From positions 4,154,001 to 4,218,000 of the forward strand of contig JAAXNY010000005.1 in the NCBI GenBank assembly GCA_013420905.1: a DNA stretch of 64,000 bases, written 5' to 3'. This document shows, piece by piece, positions 1 to 9,094 of the stretch (position 1 is its first letter; every line of letters begins with the position of its first letter). The position numbers and the translations under genes were made by a program. This DNA is from Collybia mongolica. Taxonomy: Eukaryota > Basidiomycota > Agaricomycetes > Agaricales > Clitocybaceae. Under the pieces are notes generated by a model. The model was given only the letters and a program-made list of their open reading frames with translations. It was not told the origin of the DNA and ran no database searches.

Positions 1-900
1 TGCCGGTGGTTATGGTGGAGAAAGTGTTGAGGAGGGTGTTGGGGCAAGAATGGAAGGTGCCTGCTGGGTAGGAGGGGGTGAAGGTGGTGGGGCGGTGTGG
101 GTGGATTGGGTTGGTGTTGGAATAGGGTGATCTGGCATATCAGTCACTGACCCATGGTACCGCATAACCCACCTGAGCATATTTCTATTTATTATTGTAC
201 TCTCACACTTGTGTTTTTATTGGACTCACACTCGGTATCCCAGTTGTTATAAATATATTTTACTATGTATTCAAATGAGCCATCTGTACAGCACTACTTT
301 ATCTTTTCAATTCGTTCTCATTTCTTCTATTCTCTTGCTGCCAAATCCAACAATTGGGCAATCCGGTAATCTGTATGATCACCTATGACACGGCCTGTCA
401 TGCAGTGCCATAACTACACAACTACATACCCCACCTGAGCAAGTCAACGGAGCAGACAATTAAAATCAGAACCTACTGATGGGTTACTGATTCTGATTTA
501 GACATACATTACGACTACGAGCGCAAGTGCAAGTGCCGGGACGTGGGCTTTGATGACTCGGAAGTAAATGGTGTATACACAAGAATTCAGGGGGGGGGGG
601 GTGTGTTGGCGTTGTATGACGTACCGTGCCTTATGGGGTTCTGCCCAGATTATAGAATGCTTGTCTGTGCCTGGGACTTGTGCATTGCACACGCCGCGGT
701 GTTTGAAAATTGGATGCTTTTGGCTCCAATTTGGCTCGCTGGGTTAGTAGAATCACCGGCGGATCACCTTTCTGGAAGGCCACGAGCTGGTATCTTCCTG
801 TTTACACTCGGACGTTTGACTCGCTGCGGTGGCTCGCCTCGGATGGGTTGTGGTTGGTGGGTGCGCTTGCTGAGGGCTGTGATGCCGTTTACAGGTTACT
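1..900. other. Gene-free left edge
   Basis: I see no convincing coding sequence here. The first 120 bases are GT-rich and repetitive (runs such as ggagggtgttggggc), and a run of ten or more G lies near 591-600. Open frames across 543-900 are short, lack recognisable motifs and overlap on both strands. Confidence 0.4.
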
Positions 901-939
901 AAGTAGGTCGTGGGCAGCGGGGGCTAGGGGTTGGACGTC

Positions 940-2790
940 GAGTCCTTGCGAGTGGAATCCGGATCTTGGTGGTGTCCTCGGTGCCCTGCTCTCTCCCCCT
1001 GCTTCGATCGAGATAAACAACCCAGAGGGCGCGCAGTATGCCGTCGAGCAAGAAAGGTGCCGCCATGGATGCAGCAAGGAACAAAGCACAAAGCAACCGT
1101 TTCGGACTTGGTTTGTGGGAATTGTCGGCTTCTCCGCTGGGGAAGGTTGTACAACGACGTTGAACATTGGCTTCTTGGGTCTGCGGATCGAGGATCTCGA
1201 GCTTCTCCCCCCCTCATCCTGTGGTCCGGTACTCGCTTGATCAGGAAGGACGTCCTCCGAGTTGCGAACCATGGCTCGCTTTCAGCATGTTGCTGCGTTC
1301 ACAGCGCTTGCGGCCTGGAGCGAGCTCAGTTGATGGCCTATGGGAAGCTTGTGGTATGATAAAGCAGTCCGAGGCCCTTCTCCGTCACAGGTACGCCACT
1401 GCGGTGCCTTTCGTGGGTTACTAGTACGCGGAGACTGCGGGTTGGATTTATGTGAGTGGATTTCGCTGGGGCTCTCAGTACTGGTGGAGACTGCATCTGC
1501 ATTGATTCTCGAGTCTTACAGTTCTGCCACTTCCATCTAGATGAGGATGAGTATTTGGAGTTTGAACTCTTGCCAGCGGATCTCTCATTGAGTCATTGGG
1601 TTCCCGGTGCCTCACTCTTGAGTCTTGCGACTTTGCCATTTTGATCGATAATACACACTTGGAGGTCATACCGTGGAGCGAGCCAGGGCGAAGGAAGGGG
1701 CCGTCAAGAATGGAGAGAGGAAACTTATGTTCCAGGCTTTTTACATCCTCTCGAACAGACATCGTCCATCCTTTCCTTGTCGGGGAAAGGTTTTCGCGTA
1801 GATGTAGTTTATATGGCCACTTTGGCCTCTTTGATTGCCGACAGAGGGTCCCAGGTTCCCCACCGTTATTTGCTGCTTTCGAAGGACGTCCTCCGAGTCA
1901 CAGCCCATATAGTGTTCCCAGCATTCCCTCAGGCGCTCGGATCAGTGATTCCTCAATCAAGAGACTTTCGGTAGTTGGTACTGGGCCGCTCAAGCTCTTG
2001 AGTCTCATAATTTCTGCCACTTCGACCGAACAAACATTTAAAGACTGGGTAGTCAGAGAATATGTTATACCCCAGACTCTTTTGAAGCCGAACCGCGTCC
2101 TCTCGGATGAACACGTTTTCTGTTGAACCATTGCTTCCTTGTCGGGGAAATTTCATCAGTGCATTATGGCGTAGATGCGGTTCGTATGGCGATTTTGGCC
2201 TGTTTAATTGCGGATCAGGGATCTCAAGTTCCTCCACCGTTATTCGCAGCTTTCGAAGAACATCTTCCGAGCCGAGGACACATCGCGTACCCCTACTAGT
2301 CAGAGGGCTTCTCAACTGCTTCTTGGGCCTGTGACCTGTAATGACATTACGTGCAACTGCGGCGTTTGAAAAAGGCAGGACCCCCAGAGTCACATTTCCA
2401 GCAAGTTACCTCCTGGTTTCCTCTGTTTCAATGTTCGAATTCGGCCAGGATGCGACGCTCTCCTTGGATGGGAATGCTATGCATATGGTGACTGGGTTGT
2501 TTCGAGTTGCTTTGCTGCCAGCGAGACAGCTGCAGTAACTACTCTGGCGTATGCGGCGGAGCTCTCTAGTCTCACAACTCCTCCATTCCCATCGGGATAA
2601 ACACCTGGAGATCATACCTTCCACAAAGCCAAGACGAAGGAAAGGGTCGCCATGAATACAGGAAGGAAATGTATATGCCAGACATTCCGAAATCGACCTG
2701 CCCCCCTCTCAAACGGACACATTTTCTATTCGGAGCATGAAGTTTAGACTTGTTCCTTTGACTTTCAGATAACATCAAGTAGTGAGTCTG
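940..2790. repeat. Field of strongly diverged repeats
   Basis: Several stretches recur in order with about 60-80 percent similarity. A block from the motif ccttgtcggggaaa (about 1775) through ggccactttggcctctttgattg to gaaggacgtcctccgagt (about 1880-1898) recurs at 2137-2265, 362 bases later, and weakly at about 1117-1265. A second module (gtctcataatttctgccactt-like) recurs near 1512, 1621, 2002 and 2569. A third (ggaggtcataccgtggagc through a purine-rich tract) occurs near 1660 and 2610. Frames are full of stops and none is conserved between units, so this looks like decayed tandem repeat DNA rather than an exon array. The origin of the unit is unknown to me. Confidence 0.6.
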
Positions 2791-3042
2791 TCAGTTTCGT
2801 TTGTCCTTGTCTTATATTCTCACCGGAACCTCATGTCTCTGTGTGGCTATTTCACTTTCCCTGCGCCCTAACGGTCCTAGGAACATCACATCACACTGGT
2901 TTTCGTCTGCCCAGGCATTCCTCCGCGGGCATATTTTTGGTGTGGTTAGCGCTACGTAGCACGTTTGATTAAAAACTCTGAATACCTCATTCAAAGCCTT
3001 TAAATAGCCTACTGGCAAGGCGTGTTCAACGTCTTTCATACC

Positions 3043-4219
3043 ATGATGTCGGTTTTACCTGCCCCGCCAGTGCTCAATGACAAGCAGGCTTCTCCGGGCC
3101 CATTCATGACGAACCTTTTAAAAGTGGAGCATGGCCATGGAAACAACGACGCTAATAGTGTGTGTCAGTACTCCCACTCATCAGTGCGCCTACTCATCGA
3201 AGATTCCTTTAGCTCCCAGTCTCTCCGTTCCAATGAGTCCTAATCAATACCTGCTAGACAGTCGGGTCCAACCGCCGCACTCTGTCCGTAATGGAGAGCG
3301 TCTTTCTAGTAGTGACAGTAGTACTGTTTCACAAGATCCAACACAAGTCTCCAAACCAACAACCAAGATCAAAAAACAACAAGCAATTTTGGAGGTGCAT
3401 CCACCCCCAAAGCATTGGAAAGCACCCCATCTGTTTGGGCCCTTCGGCAGGATTCAACGGCTCGTCTTTGACTTCTTTTGTCTGACTTCATTTGGACATG
3501 CTGGTTTAGAGTTCACATGGGCAGCTATATGTCTCGAAGCGGACGGCGACGAGAGCGTGTGGGCCGATGGGCTACGTCACATATATGAACGATTGAGCAA
3601 TATGCTTATGGTGGTGTGTCTGTATCTGCTTTGCGGCCTATCTTGTGGTTGACTTTCTCACCAGGCGGGCTTGCTGCTTTCCTCCTCGGCAGCTTTCATA
3701 ACCACGGAGCCACCCAAGGCCGTCATGGTCAATTACACACTCCATGGTCCTTACATATGCATCCTTGCTTCATTTGGGCTGCTCATCGGGGGGATCATTG
3801 TGGGCTCGGCATCGCTCCTTGTGGTTTCCAAAGTACGGCCATACTGGTTCAAAGGGGTATGTAGCAACCAAATGTTTTTGCTCTTATGTTGATGTTGAAC
3901 CTGATTCAAAGGAGTTATGTGCGGACCGCTTCCATATATACTGCACACTGATCATGCTCTCATACCTGTTCTTCTCAATCACAATAGGAACTCTTTTCTT
4001 AGCCTTTGGTACGCTGAGCATCGGCAGATCTTTGAGTCCCATTTGATGAAATCTCTAGGTCTTCTGAGTGCTGTTTGGTGCGCTGAAGATCACGGAATTC
4101 AGGGTGCCTGTATGATAGTACTCATTTTTCCGCTTTTTATGGCCATCCTTTTTGGAATTTCGTGCGCGACAGCCAAGACTCAGAGTCGGTTAAGAAATTT
4201 CTACCATGCAGTTGGTTGA
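3043..4219 (+). CDS. Four-helix membrane protein, tandem copy A (uncharacterised family)
   Basis: Five exons fit: 3043-3157, 3213-3613, 3665-3856, about 3915-4008 and 4059-4219, giving about 320 aa in one frame. The N-terminal half is cytosolic-looking and proline/serine-rich, followed by a conserved block with WKAPHLFGPFGR, FGHAGLEFTWAAICLE and DESVWADGLRHIYER. Four hydrophobic segments follow: one in exon 3 containing FITTEPP, a long one around YICILASFGLLIGG, one in exon 4 (YCTLIMLSYLFFSITIG) and one in exon 5. The intron positions are supported by copy B at 4900-6049, which shares them. Similar membrane proteins with a TTxPP segment are common in Agaricomycetes, but I know no assigned function. 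The exon 3/4 acceptor is the weakest point. Confidence 0.65.
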
Positions 4220-4442
4220 TAGTCTGTGATACACGCTACATTCGAGGTGTCGTCCTGTTTTGTATTTATCATGTTTTCACGTTTTCACCTTATCTGTTCT
4301 CCGGGATTCACAATCATCTACACAGGACAACGTCGCATGCATCTAAGGGGTTTGACTCATATGGTTGTGCAACTTCTATTTATACTGAGTATCACTCATT
4401 GTTTAAATGTAGACATCACCTGTTTATTGTAACCACAGTTGA

Positions 4443-4800
4443 TTGACAATCTCCAGGTCTTCGGAGTGCTGTTTGTGCTGAAGATCAACGATCTCAGGGC
4501 GCCTGTGTGATAGTCCTCGTTATGCCACTTTATATGGCCATCTCTTTGGAATTTCGTGTGCGACAGCCAAGGCCTAGAGTCGGTCAACAAAGTTGGCGTT
4601 GGGACATTAGAACGAGCATTGTTGATAACCTATAATACACGCTATGTTTAAGGTGTTGTCCTGATTTATAATATTCCACCTCATTCATTTTTTGGGAGTC
4701 GTGATTTATATAGATCAACTTGGCGTGTATCAAAGGGGTTTGATTCTTCATACTACTGTGAAACTTCTATTTTTACTGAGCGTTAGTAATCATATATACA
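4443..4800 (+). pseudogene. Truncated third copy of the membrane-protein 3' end
   Basis: From the acceptor-like cag at about 4450, this stretch matches the last exon of copy A plus its 3' flank: gtcttcggagtgctgttt... corresponds to 4059 onward, 400 bases upstream. The similarity continues through the region after the stop (atacacgctatgttt, ggtgttgtcctg) to about 4800. Upstream exons are missing and the exon is frameshifted early (tttgtgctgaag lacks two bases relative to copy A), so it cannot encode the protein. It lies between the two longer copies, as expected from unequal crossing-over in a tandem array. Confidence 0.75.
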
Positions 4801-4899
4801 TTACTTGGTTACCAAAAGGATAATTGATGATACATCACACTGATGAACTGACACGCTGAGTCGCGTTGACCAGGCTCTTTTAACGCATTTCATACTACT

Positions 4900-6049
4900 A
4901 TGATGTCGGAAGTTTTACCTGCCTCACCAGTACTCGATAGCAAGCAAATATCTCCTAACCAATCTATGGCGAACCTTTCAACAGTGGGACATGGTTACGA
5001 AGGCAGCGATGCCAATAGTGCATGCTAGTACTGCTTCTTATTATTTACTCATCAAACATTCCTGTAGGTCCCATGATGATGCTCCCCATATTACCGATAA
5101 GACCGAACCCATATCTGCCGGATGTTCGAGTCCAATCGCCGCGCCCTGTTTTGCAGGGCCCATCACATTTCTCCGAACCGATGACGAAATTTGCAAAGCA
5201 ACAAAAAATCTTGGCGGTTTTTCCACTTCCAGATCACTGGAAAGCACCTCATCCTTCCGAACCTTTCGGCAGGGTTCGACGGATCATCTTCAACCTTTTG
5301 TGTCTGGCCTCGTTTGGACATGCTGGTTTGGATCCCATATGGGCAGCTATATGCCTCGAAGAGAATGGCGACGAGAGTGTGTGGGCCGATGGGCTACGCC
5401 AGACATATGAACGAATGAGTAACATGCTTGTGGTGGTGCGCCTGCATCTGCTCTGCTACCTACCTTGCGGTTGACATTTTAGCTAGGTGGGCTTGCTCCT
5501 CTCCACCTCAGCAGCATTCATAACCACACAGCCACCCAAAGCTGGTATGGTTAATTACACACTCCGTGGTCCCTACATATGCATCCTTGCTTCATTTGGA
5601 CTGCTCATTGGGGGGGTTATTGCGGGCTCGGCATCACTCCTTATGGTTGCCAAAGCACGACCATACTGGTTGAAAGAGGTATATTCTAACCAATTATTTT
5701 TGGGCTCATGTCGACGTTGAACCTGATCTAATAGGTGTCATATGTATGCGAATCGCTTCCATGTATACTGCACACTAATTGTGCTCTCGTACCCACTCTT
5801 CTCGATCACAATAGGCACTCTTCTTTTAGCTTTTGGTACGTCAGATATCTGCGGATCTTCGAGTTCCACATGACGAATTTTCTAGGTCTTCTGAGTGCTA
5901 TTTGGTGCACTGAAGATCGCGCTATTCAGGGTGCCTGTGTGATAGTCCTCATTCTACCAGTTTCTATGGCCATTCTCTTTGGGATTTTGTGTGCAACGGC
6001 CAGGGCTAGGACTCAGTTAGGAAAGTCCTGCCATGTGTTGGGATTCTAG
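4900..6049 (+). CDS. Four-helix membrane protein, tandem copy B (possibly frameshifted)
   Basis: Paralogue of the gene at 3043, with the same exon plan: 4900-5017, 5068-5435, 5487-5678, about 5735-5835 and 5886-6049. Conserved blocks include HWKAPHPSEPFGRVRRI, GHAGLDPIWAAICLEENGD, ADGLRQTYERMSNMLVV, FITTQPPKAGMVNYTL and the last helix GACVIVLILPVSMAILFG. The hydrophobic reading of exon 4 (CTLIVLSYPLFSITIGTLLL) is one base out of frame with the splice site taGgtgtcat. Either an unrecognised acceptor is used or a single-base indel has broken this copy. The N-terminus differs from copy A mainly by substitutions. Function unknown; membrane location inferred from hydrophobicity. Confidence 0.6.
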
Positions 6050-6289
6050 AATGAGTTTTTATTGATAATCTGTGATACACACTATGTTTGAGGTGTTGTC
6101 CTATTTTTGTACCTATCATGTTTCACCTAGTCTGTTTTCTGGGGACTGCAATTCATATAGAGCGACTTTGCATGTTTCAAAATGGTTGTGTAATTTAGAA
6201 ATCGCGAAATTCAAAAATATCAGCATGCTATAATGTTATGGTATATTGTATACACTGTCTGGGTACTTTACAGAGTCCCAGGTACGTGT

Positions 6290-7070
6290 GGGGGCTCTTC
6301 CTACCAAACTGACTCAGATTTAGAAAGAAGCCTGCTCTCTGCCAGGATGGGTGCAAGAGCCATGATCAAGTGCTCTCAATGAGTGGGAAGGCATTGAGCA
6401 TTGGGCAAAGTCATGGTGATGTTCCAGTGGGGTCAGCAGACATGGCAGATCCAGTCAGATAGTGTAAGGGGAACACCCAAATCCACACACACAGCTCTGA
6501 CTTCACACATCAGACATTGGCATTGGACATTGGCATTGTGCATCAGCATCAGCGCTTGCACTCACACATCAGTACTTGTGCTTGCACATTGGCACTCCCA
6601 TTTGCACATTGGATTCCAGTTGGAGTACATCTAGACTGTCTGCAGTCCAGGTGTAAGGGGAATGCCCAATTCTGCACTCAAACCTCCCAACCTCGCACAT
6701 TGGAAATCACATTGGCATCAGCACCCAACCTCACACATTGGCATTGGCATCAGCAACCACACTCATGCATTGGAACTCACACCTGCACATTGGCACCTGC
6801 ACCTGCACCTCCAATTTCAAGTTGGACTCCAGTTGGAGGACACATAGCTCACTTGTAGATAATGTACAGTATGACCCTGAGCCATGTGGCCACAAGGGGG
6901 AACTCCCCACTATTGTTAGACTAGGTATATAGGATAGAGACACCTGGCAGAGGATCCATAGAGTATTCTCTTTGGATTTCCTCTGCTAGGTGAGTACATA
7001 AGCTCTACTATACTACTAAATATAACTTTGGATTTCCTCTGCTAGATCACACATCAGCCAACCTCAGGTT
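6290..7070 (+). repeat. Old LTR-like retroelement relic
   Basis: From about 6490 to 6830 the sequence is a degenerate low-complexity tract built on cacattgg and cacctgca words. It ends in a promoter-like segment at 6880-6960 (acagtatgaccctgagccatgtggccaca, then tagactaggtatatag). A similar arrangement occurs at 61380-61800 upstream of the Gag remnant (tgatcctgaatgatgtggcaacaa, then tagactaggcatatag), so the two are probably distant copies of one LTR family. The 15-mer tggatttcctctgct repeats at about 6976 and 7025. Boundaries are uncertain and no target duplication was found. CpG is very rare here. Confidence 0.4.
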
Positions 7071-7230
7071 AGTGCGGTGCAATGTAGAGTCACCCTTACA
7101 GTGTTGCCATATGCAGTCAGCCATTCAAGTGTGGGGTTGGCCCTATAAAATAGCTTGTGGCCCTTAGAATCCATACAATGGGGTGGTGCATCCATTTTTG
7201 TTGAACTTTAGGTGTATTGGCAATCTGAGT
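7071..7230 (-). pseudogene. Relic of the uncharacterised gene family at 22643-23353
   Basis: The plus strand here reads catatgcagtcagccattcaag...agcttgtggcccttagaatccat, which closely matches 22955-23030 (catatgcggtcagccattgagg...agcttgtggcccctcgaatccat). Translated on the minus strand it keeps a DSKGHKL..LEWLTAYG-like piece. Only about 150 bases remain, next to the copia 5' LTR, so it is a captured fragment. Most differences from the 22955 copy are C/T or G/A. Confidence 0.7.
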
Positions 7231-7280
7231 TAGAAATCAGTAAAGTGGTGCAAAAACTGCAGGTAACAAACAGCCATAGC

Positions 7281-7509
7281 TGTTGGAAGGAGGTGGACCG
7301 CTGCATCCCGTCATGCCCTGCCACATCACATCACGCGTGCCTGTAAACGGACAACAATCTCTTAGCTTACCTTGGCATCTTTAGGATATATCTACATACG
7401 AAAATTGTCGTACCACCTCAGTCTATTCTATGTATGTTGACTGAGGTGTGTACTCTACTTACTATTTACCAAACCCACTTACTGATTACCATGTAGTTTT
7501 GTCTATTCC
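7281..7509 (+). repeat. Copia 5' LTR
   Basis: Starts TGTTGGAAGG and runs to just before the primer-binding site (about 229 bases). It aligns with 20371-20550 over about 175 bases, with 9-10 substitutions and one 4-base indel; every substitution is a CpG to TpG/CpA type change. The last 50 or so bases (from tatttaccaaaccc) have no partner in the 3' LTR. Confidence 0.85.
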
Positions 7510-7513
7510 AATA

Positions 7514-7525
7514 GGTTATGGGCCC
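7514..7525 (+). other. Copia primer-binding site
   Basis: GGTTATGGGCCC follows the 5' LTR by a few bases. It is complementary to the anticodon-arm region (GGGCCCAUAACC) of eukaryotic initiator tRNA-Met, the half-tRNA priming scheme known for Drosophila copia and relatives. The gypsy insertion lies only four bases beyond it. Confidence 0.75.
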
Positions 7526-7529
7526 CGAC

Positions 7530-8005
7530 TGTTACGGCTGTTTAGGCCTTATCCTCTAAGTCAATCCAATGTATTGTTCGTTCGTTCTTAGACCGTTGAC
7601 TTCTGTAAGTCCAACATCTATTGACTCCCTCAGTAGGGCTAAAGTCAAGTTATCGAGTTATCTGATCAAAGATACACTACCCCCTTCGTAAGGTGGATAG
7701 GATCAAGTTCGCATCAAGAAGATAGATGAATAAGGTTGATTCAGCTAGGTCAAGCTAAAGAGCTAGCTAAGCTAAAGTATCCCTATATATACATAATGGT
7801 CCGATAAGCATTGTTTACGCTATTCGTTATAGATAAAGATGAGTAAGCTATCGAAGAGGATGAGTAAGAAAGCTGAGTAAGTATGAGAAAAGAAATGCAT
7901 ATGGAGATGTTTGAAAGATAAGGTTGATAAGTGTCTGGTAATCAATAATAGGTAAGAGAAAGAAGAAAGAAGTGATAGGTCGAACAGATAAGGGAATTTG
8001 TAACA
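7530..8005 (-). repeat. Gypsy 3' LTR
   Basis: 476 bp; downstream LTR relative to the element. It differs from 13996-14471 at nine single-base sites, all transitions and eight at CpG. It has TGTTAC...GTAACA ends. Confidence 0.96.
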
Positions 8006-8008
8006 TTA

Positions 8009-8024
8009 CCCCCTCTCTATCTCT
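8009..8024 (-). other. Gypsy polypurine tract
   Basis: On the minus strand the sequence immediately before the 3' LTR is agagatagagaggggg followed by taa and the LTR start. This is the expected plus-strand priming site. Confidence 0.8.
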
Positions 8025-8038
8025 AAAGCGTCCCAGCT

Positions 8039-9043
8039 TTAGTAATCGATAGGTTCTCCCGTCATGTTGGTGATGGCTTCTGGATAGTCAAAAGGATTGT
8101 CAATCCCGTCATCTACTTCTTCATACTCTTCACCAAACCGTCGCCACATTTGATAATGTCCTACTGTTCTAGTTTGAGGTCTTTGAGGACATTGGTCATG
8201 ACGATGTCCTGGTGCCGGTTGAAAACAAATTGGACAGTATTGTTTTTCGCAGTGTATCGACAAATGTCCGAAGTTGAGGCATCTAGAACATAATACATTT
8301 TTGTTCATGAGTGTTCTTTCGACTTGAGTGAGGTCGATAGGGTTTTCTCGACTTCTGGCATAGTTGAGTGGGTTCAATGTGTATTTAATAGGTTTGGGCG
8401 ATTTCTTCTTTTTGATGACAGATTTTGTAGCTTTTCGTCCTTTTAAATGTTTAAATACTTCTTTGTTTGAAACCATGTCCGCTGGATCAGGAGTGGAATG
8501 TTCCGATGATGTAGGGGATGGTTCGCGAAAGGGCGGGATTGGAAGTGGTTCAGTTTGATAAATAGGGGAATTTGTAGTCGATGGTGTTGGAGTTCTAGGA
8601 AGGGATGTCTGTATTTCTTTGTCGACTGTTTCAGTAGATTCTGTTGGTGTCGAAGGAGTAGATGTGGGTAATCGAATTCCATCTTGTAGTAATGGGATTA
8701 GATCTTCTAAGATTTGGAATTCTTGTGTGTCTACTAGTTCTTCGGTGGTTTGGTCGAGAATCCGACTGATGTCTGCTGTTTGACTATACAGCATGTTTCT
8801 GATCTCCAGATAATTTTCGACCAGTTTGATAAGTTGGTCATATGGTGGGTTGTTGAATGCTTGGACCATTTGTGCATGATGTTCTTCGTGCATGAACCAC
8901 GATAAAAATTTCTGACGACATATAATTTTCGTGGCTAATTCAAGACGTTCTTGGGATGCAATGTTTATGATCGGGGTGTTGGGAGGAGTGGTGAGAGGAG
9001 TGGCAGTGGCAATGTAGAAGTTGTTGGTAGTGGGAGACGACAT
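8039..9043 (-). CDS. Gypsy ORF3: zinc-knuckle protein in the env position
   Basis: An uninterrupted 334-aa frame starting 51 bases after the pol stop (9095-9097) and ending about 35 bases before the 3' LTR, the place where env lies in some gypsy elements. There is no signal peptide and no membrane segment, so it is not an envelope protein. Residues 1-110 look helical; 115-200 are Ser/Thr/Pro-rich; a basic stretch with KKKKSPKP lies near 215. Two Cys/His knuckles follow near residue 258: CSRCLNFGHLSIHC (CX2CX4HX4C) and CPICFQPAPGHRHDQC (CX2CX6HX4C). The C-terminus is acidic. The likely role is nucleic-acid or virion-core binding, inferred from the knuckles. Unlike gag and pol of the same element it has no in-frame stop. 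Confidence 0.85.
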   Translation of the reverse strand: MSSPTTNNFYIATATPLTTPPNTPIINIASQERLELATKIICRQKFLSWFMHEEHHAQMVQAFNNPPYDQLIKLVENYLEIRNMLYSQTADISRILDQTTEELVDTQEFQILEDLIPLLQDGIRLPTSTPSTPTESTETVDKEIQTSLPRTPTPSTTNSPIYQTEPLPIPPFREPSPTSSEHSTPDPADMVSNKEVFKHLKGRKATKSVIKKKKSPKPIKYTLNPLNYARSRENPIDLTQVERTLMNKNVLCSRCLNFGHLSIHCEKQYCPICFQPAPGHRHDQCPQRPQTRTVGHYQMWRRFGEEYEEVDDGIDNPFDYPEAITNMTGEPIDY

Positions 9044-9094
9044 GTTTGTGAAAAGGTTTGAAACTTGTTGAGAGCGATAAAAGACGATAGTTGG

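Noticed and set aside
543..1540. Overlapping open frames on both strands (up to 176 codons)
   Set aside because: No motif, no agreement between repeat copies and no plausible splice structure; they lie in the repeat field.
5735..6049. A 104-codon frame that reads through exon 4, intron and exon 5 of membrane copy B
   Set aside because: In exon 4 it is the wrong frame: the hydrophobic, copy A-like reading is in another frame. The open frame across the intron is accidental.
6401..6943. Frames with His/Thr-rich repeats (HWHW, HTCT)
   Set aside because: They are translations of the cacattgg/cacctgca word tract; composition, not a protein.
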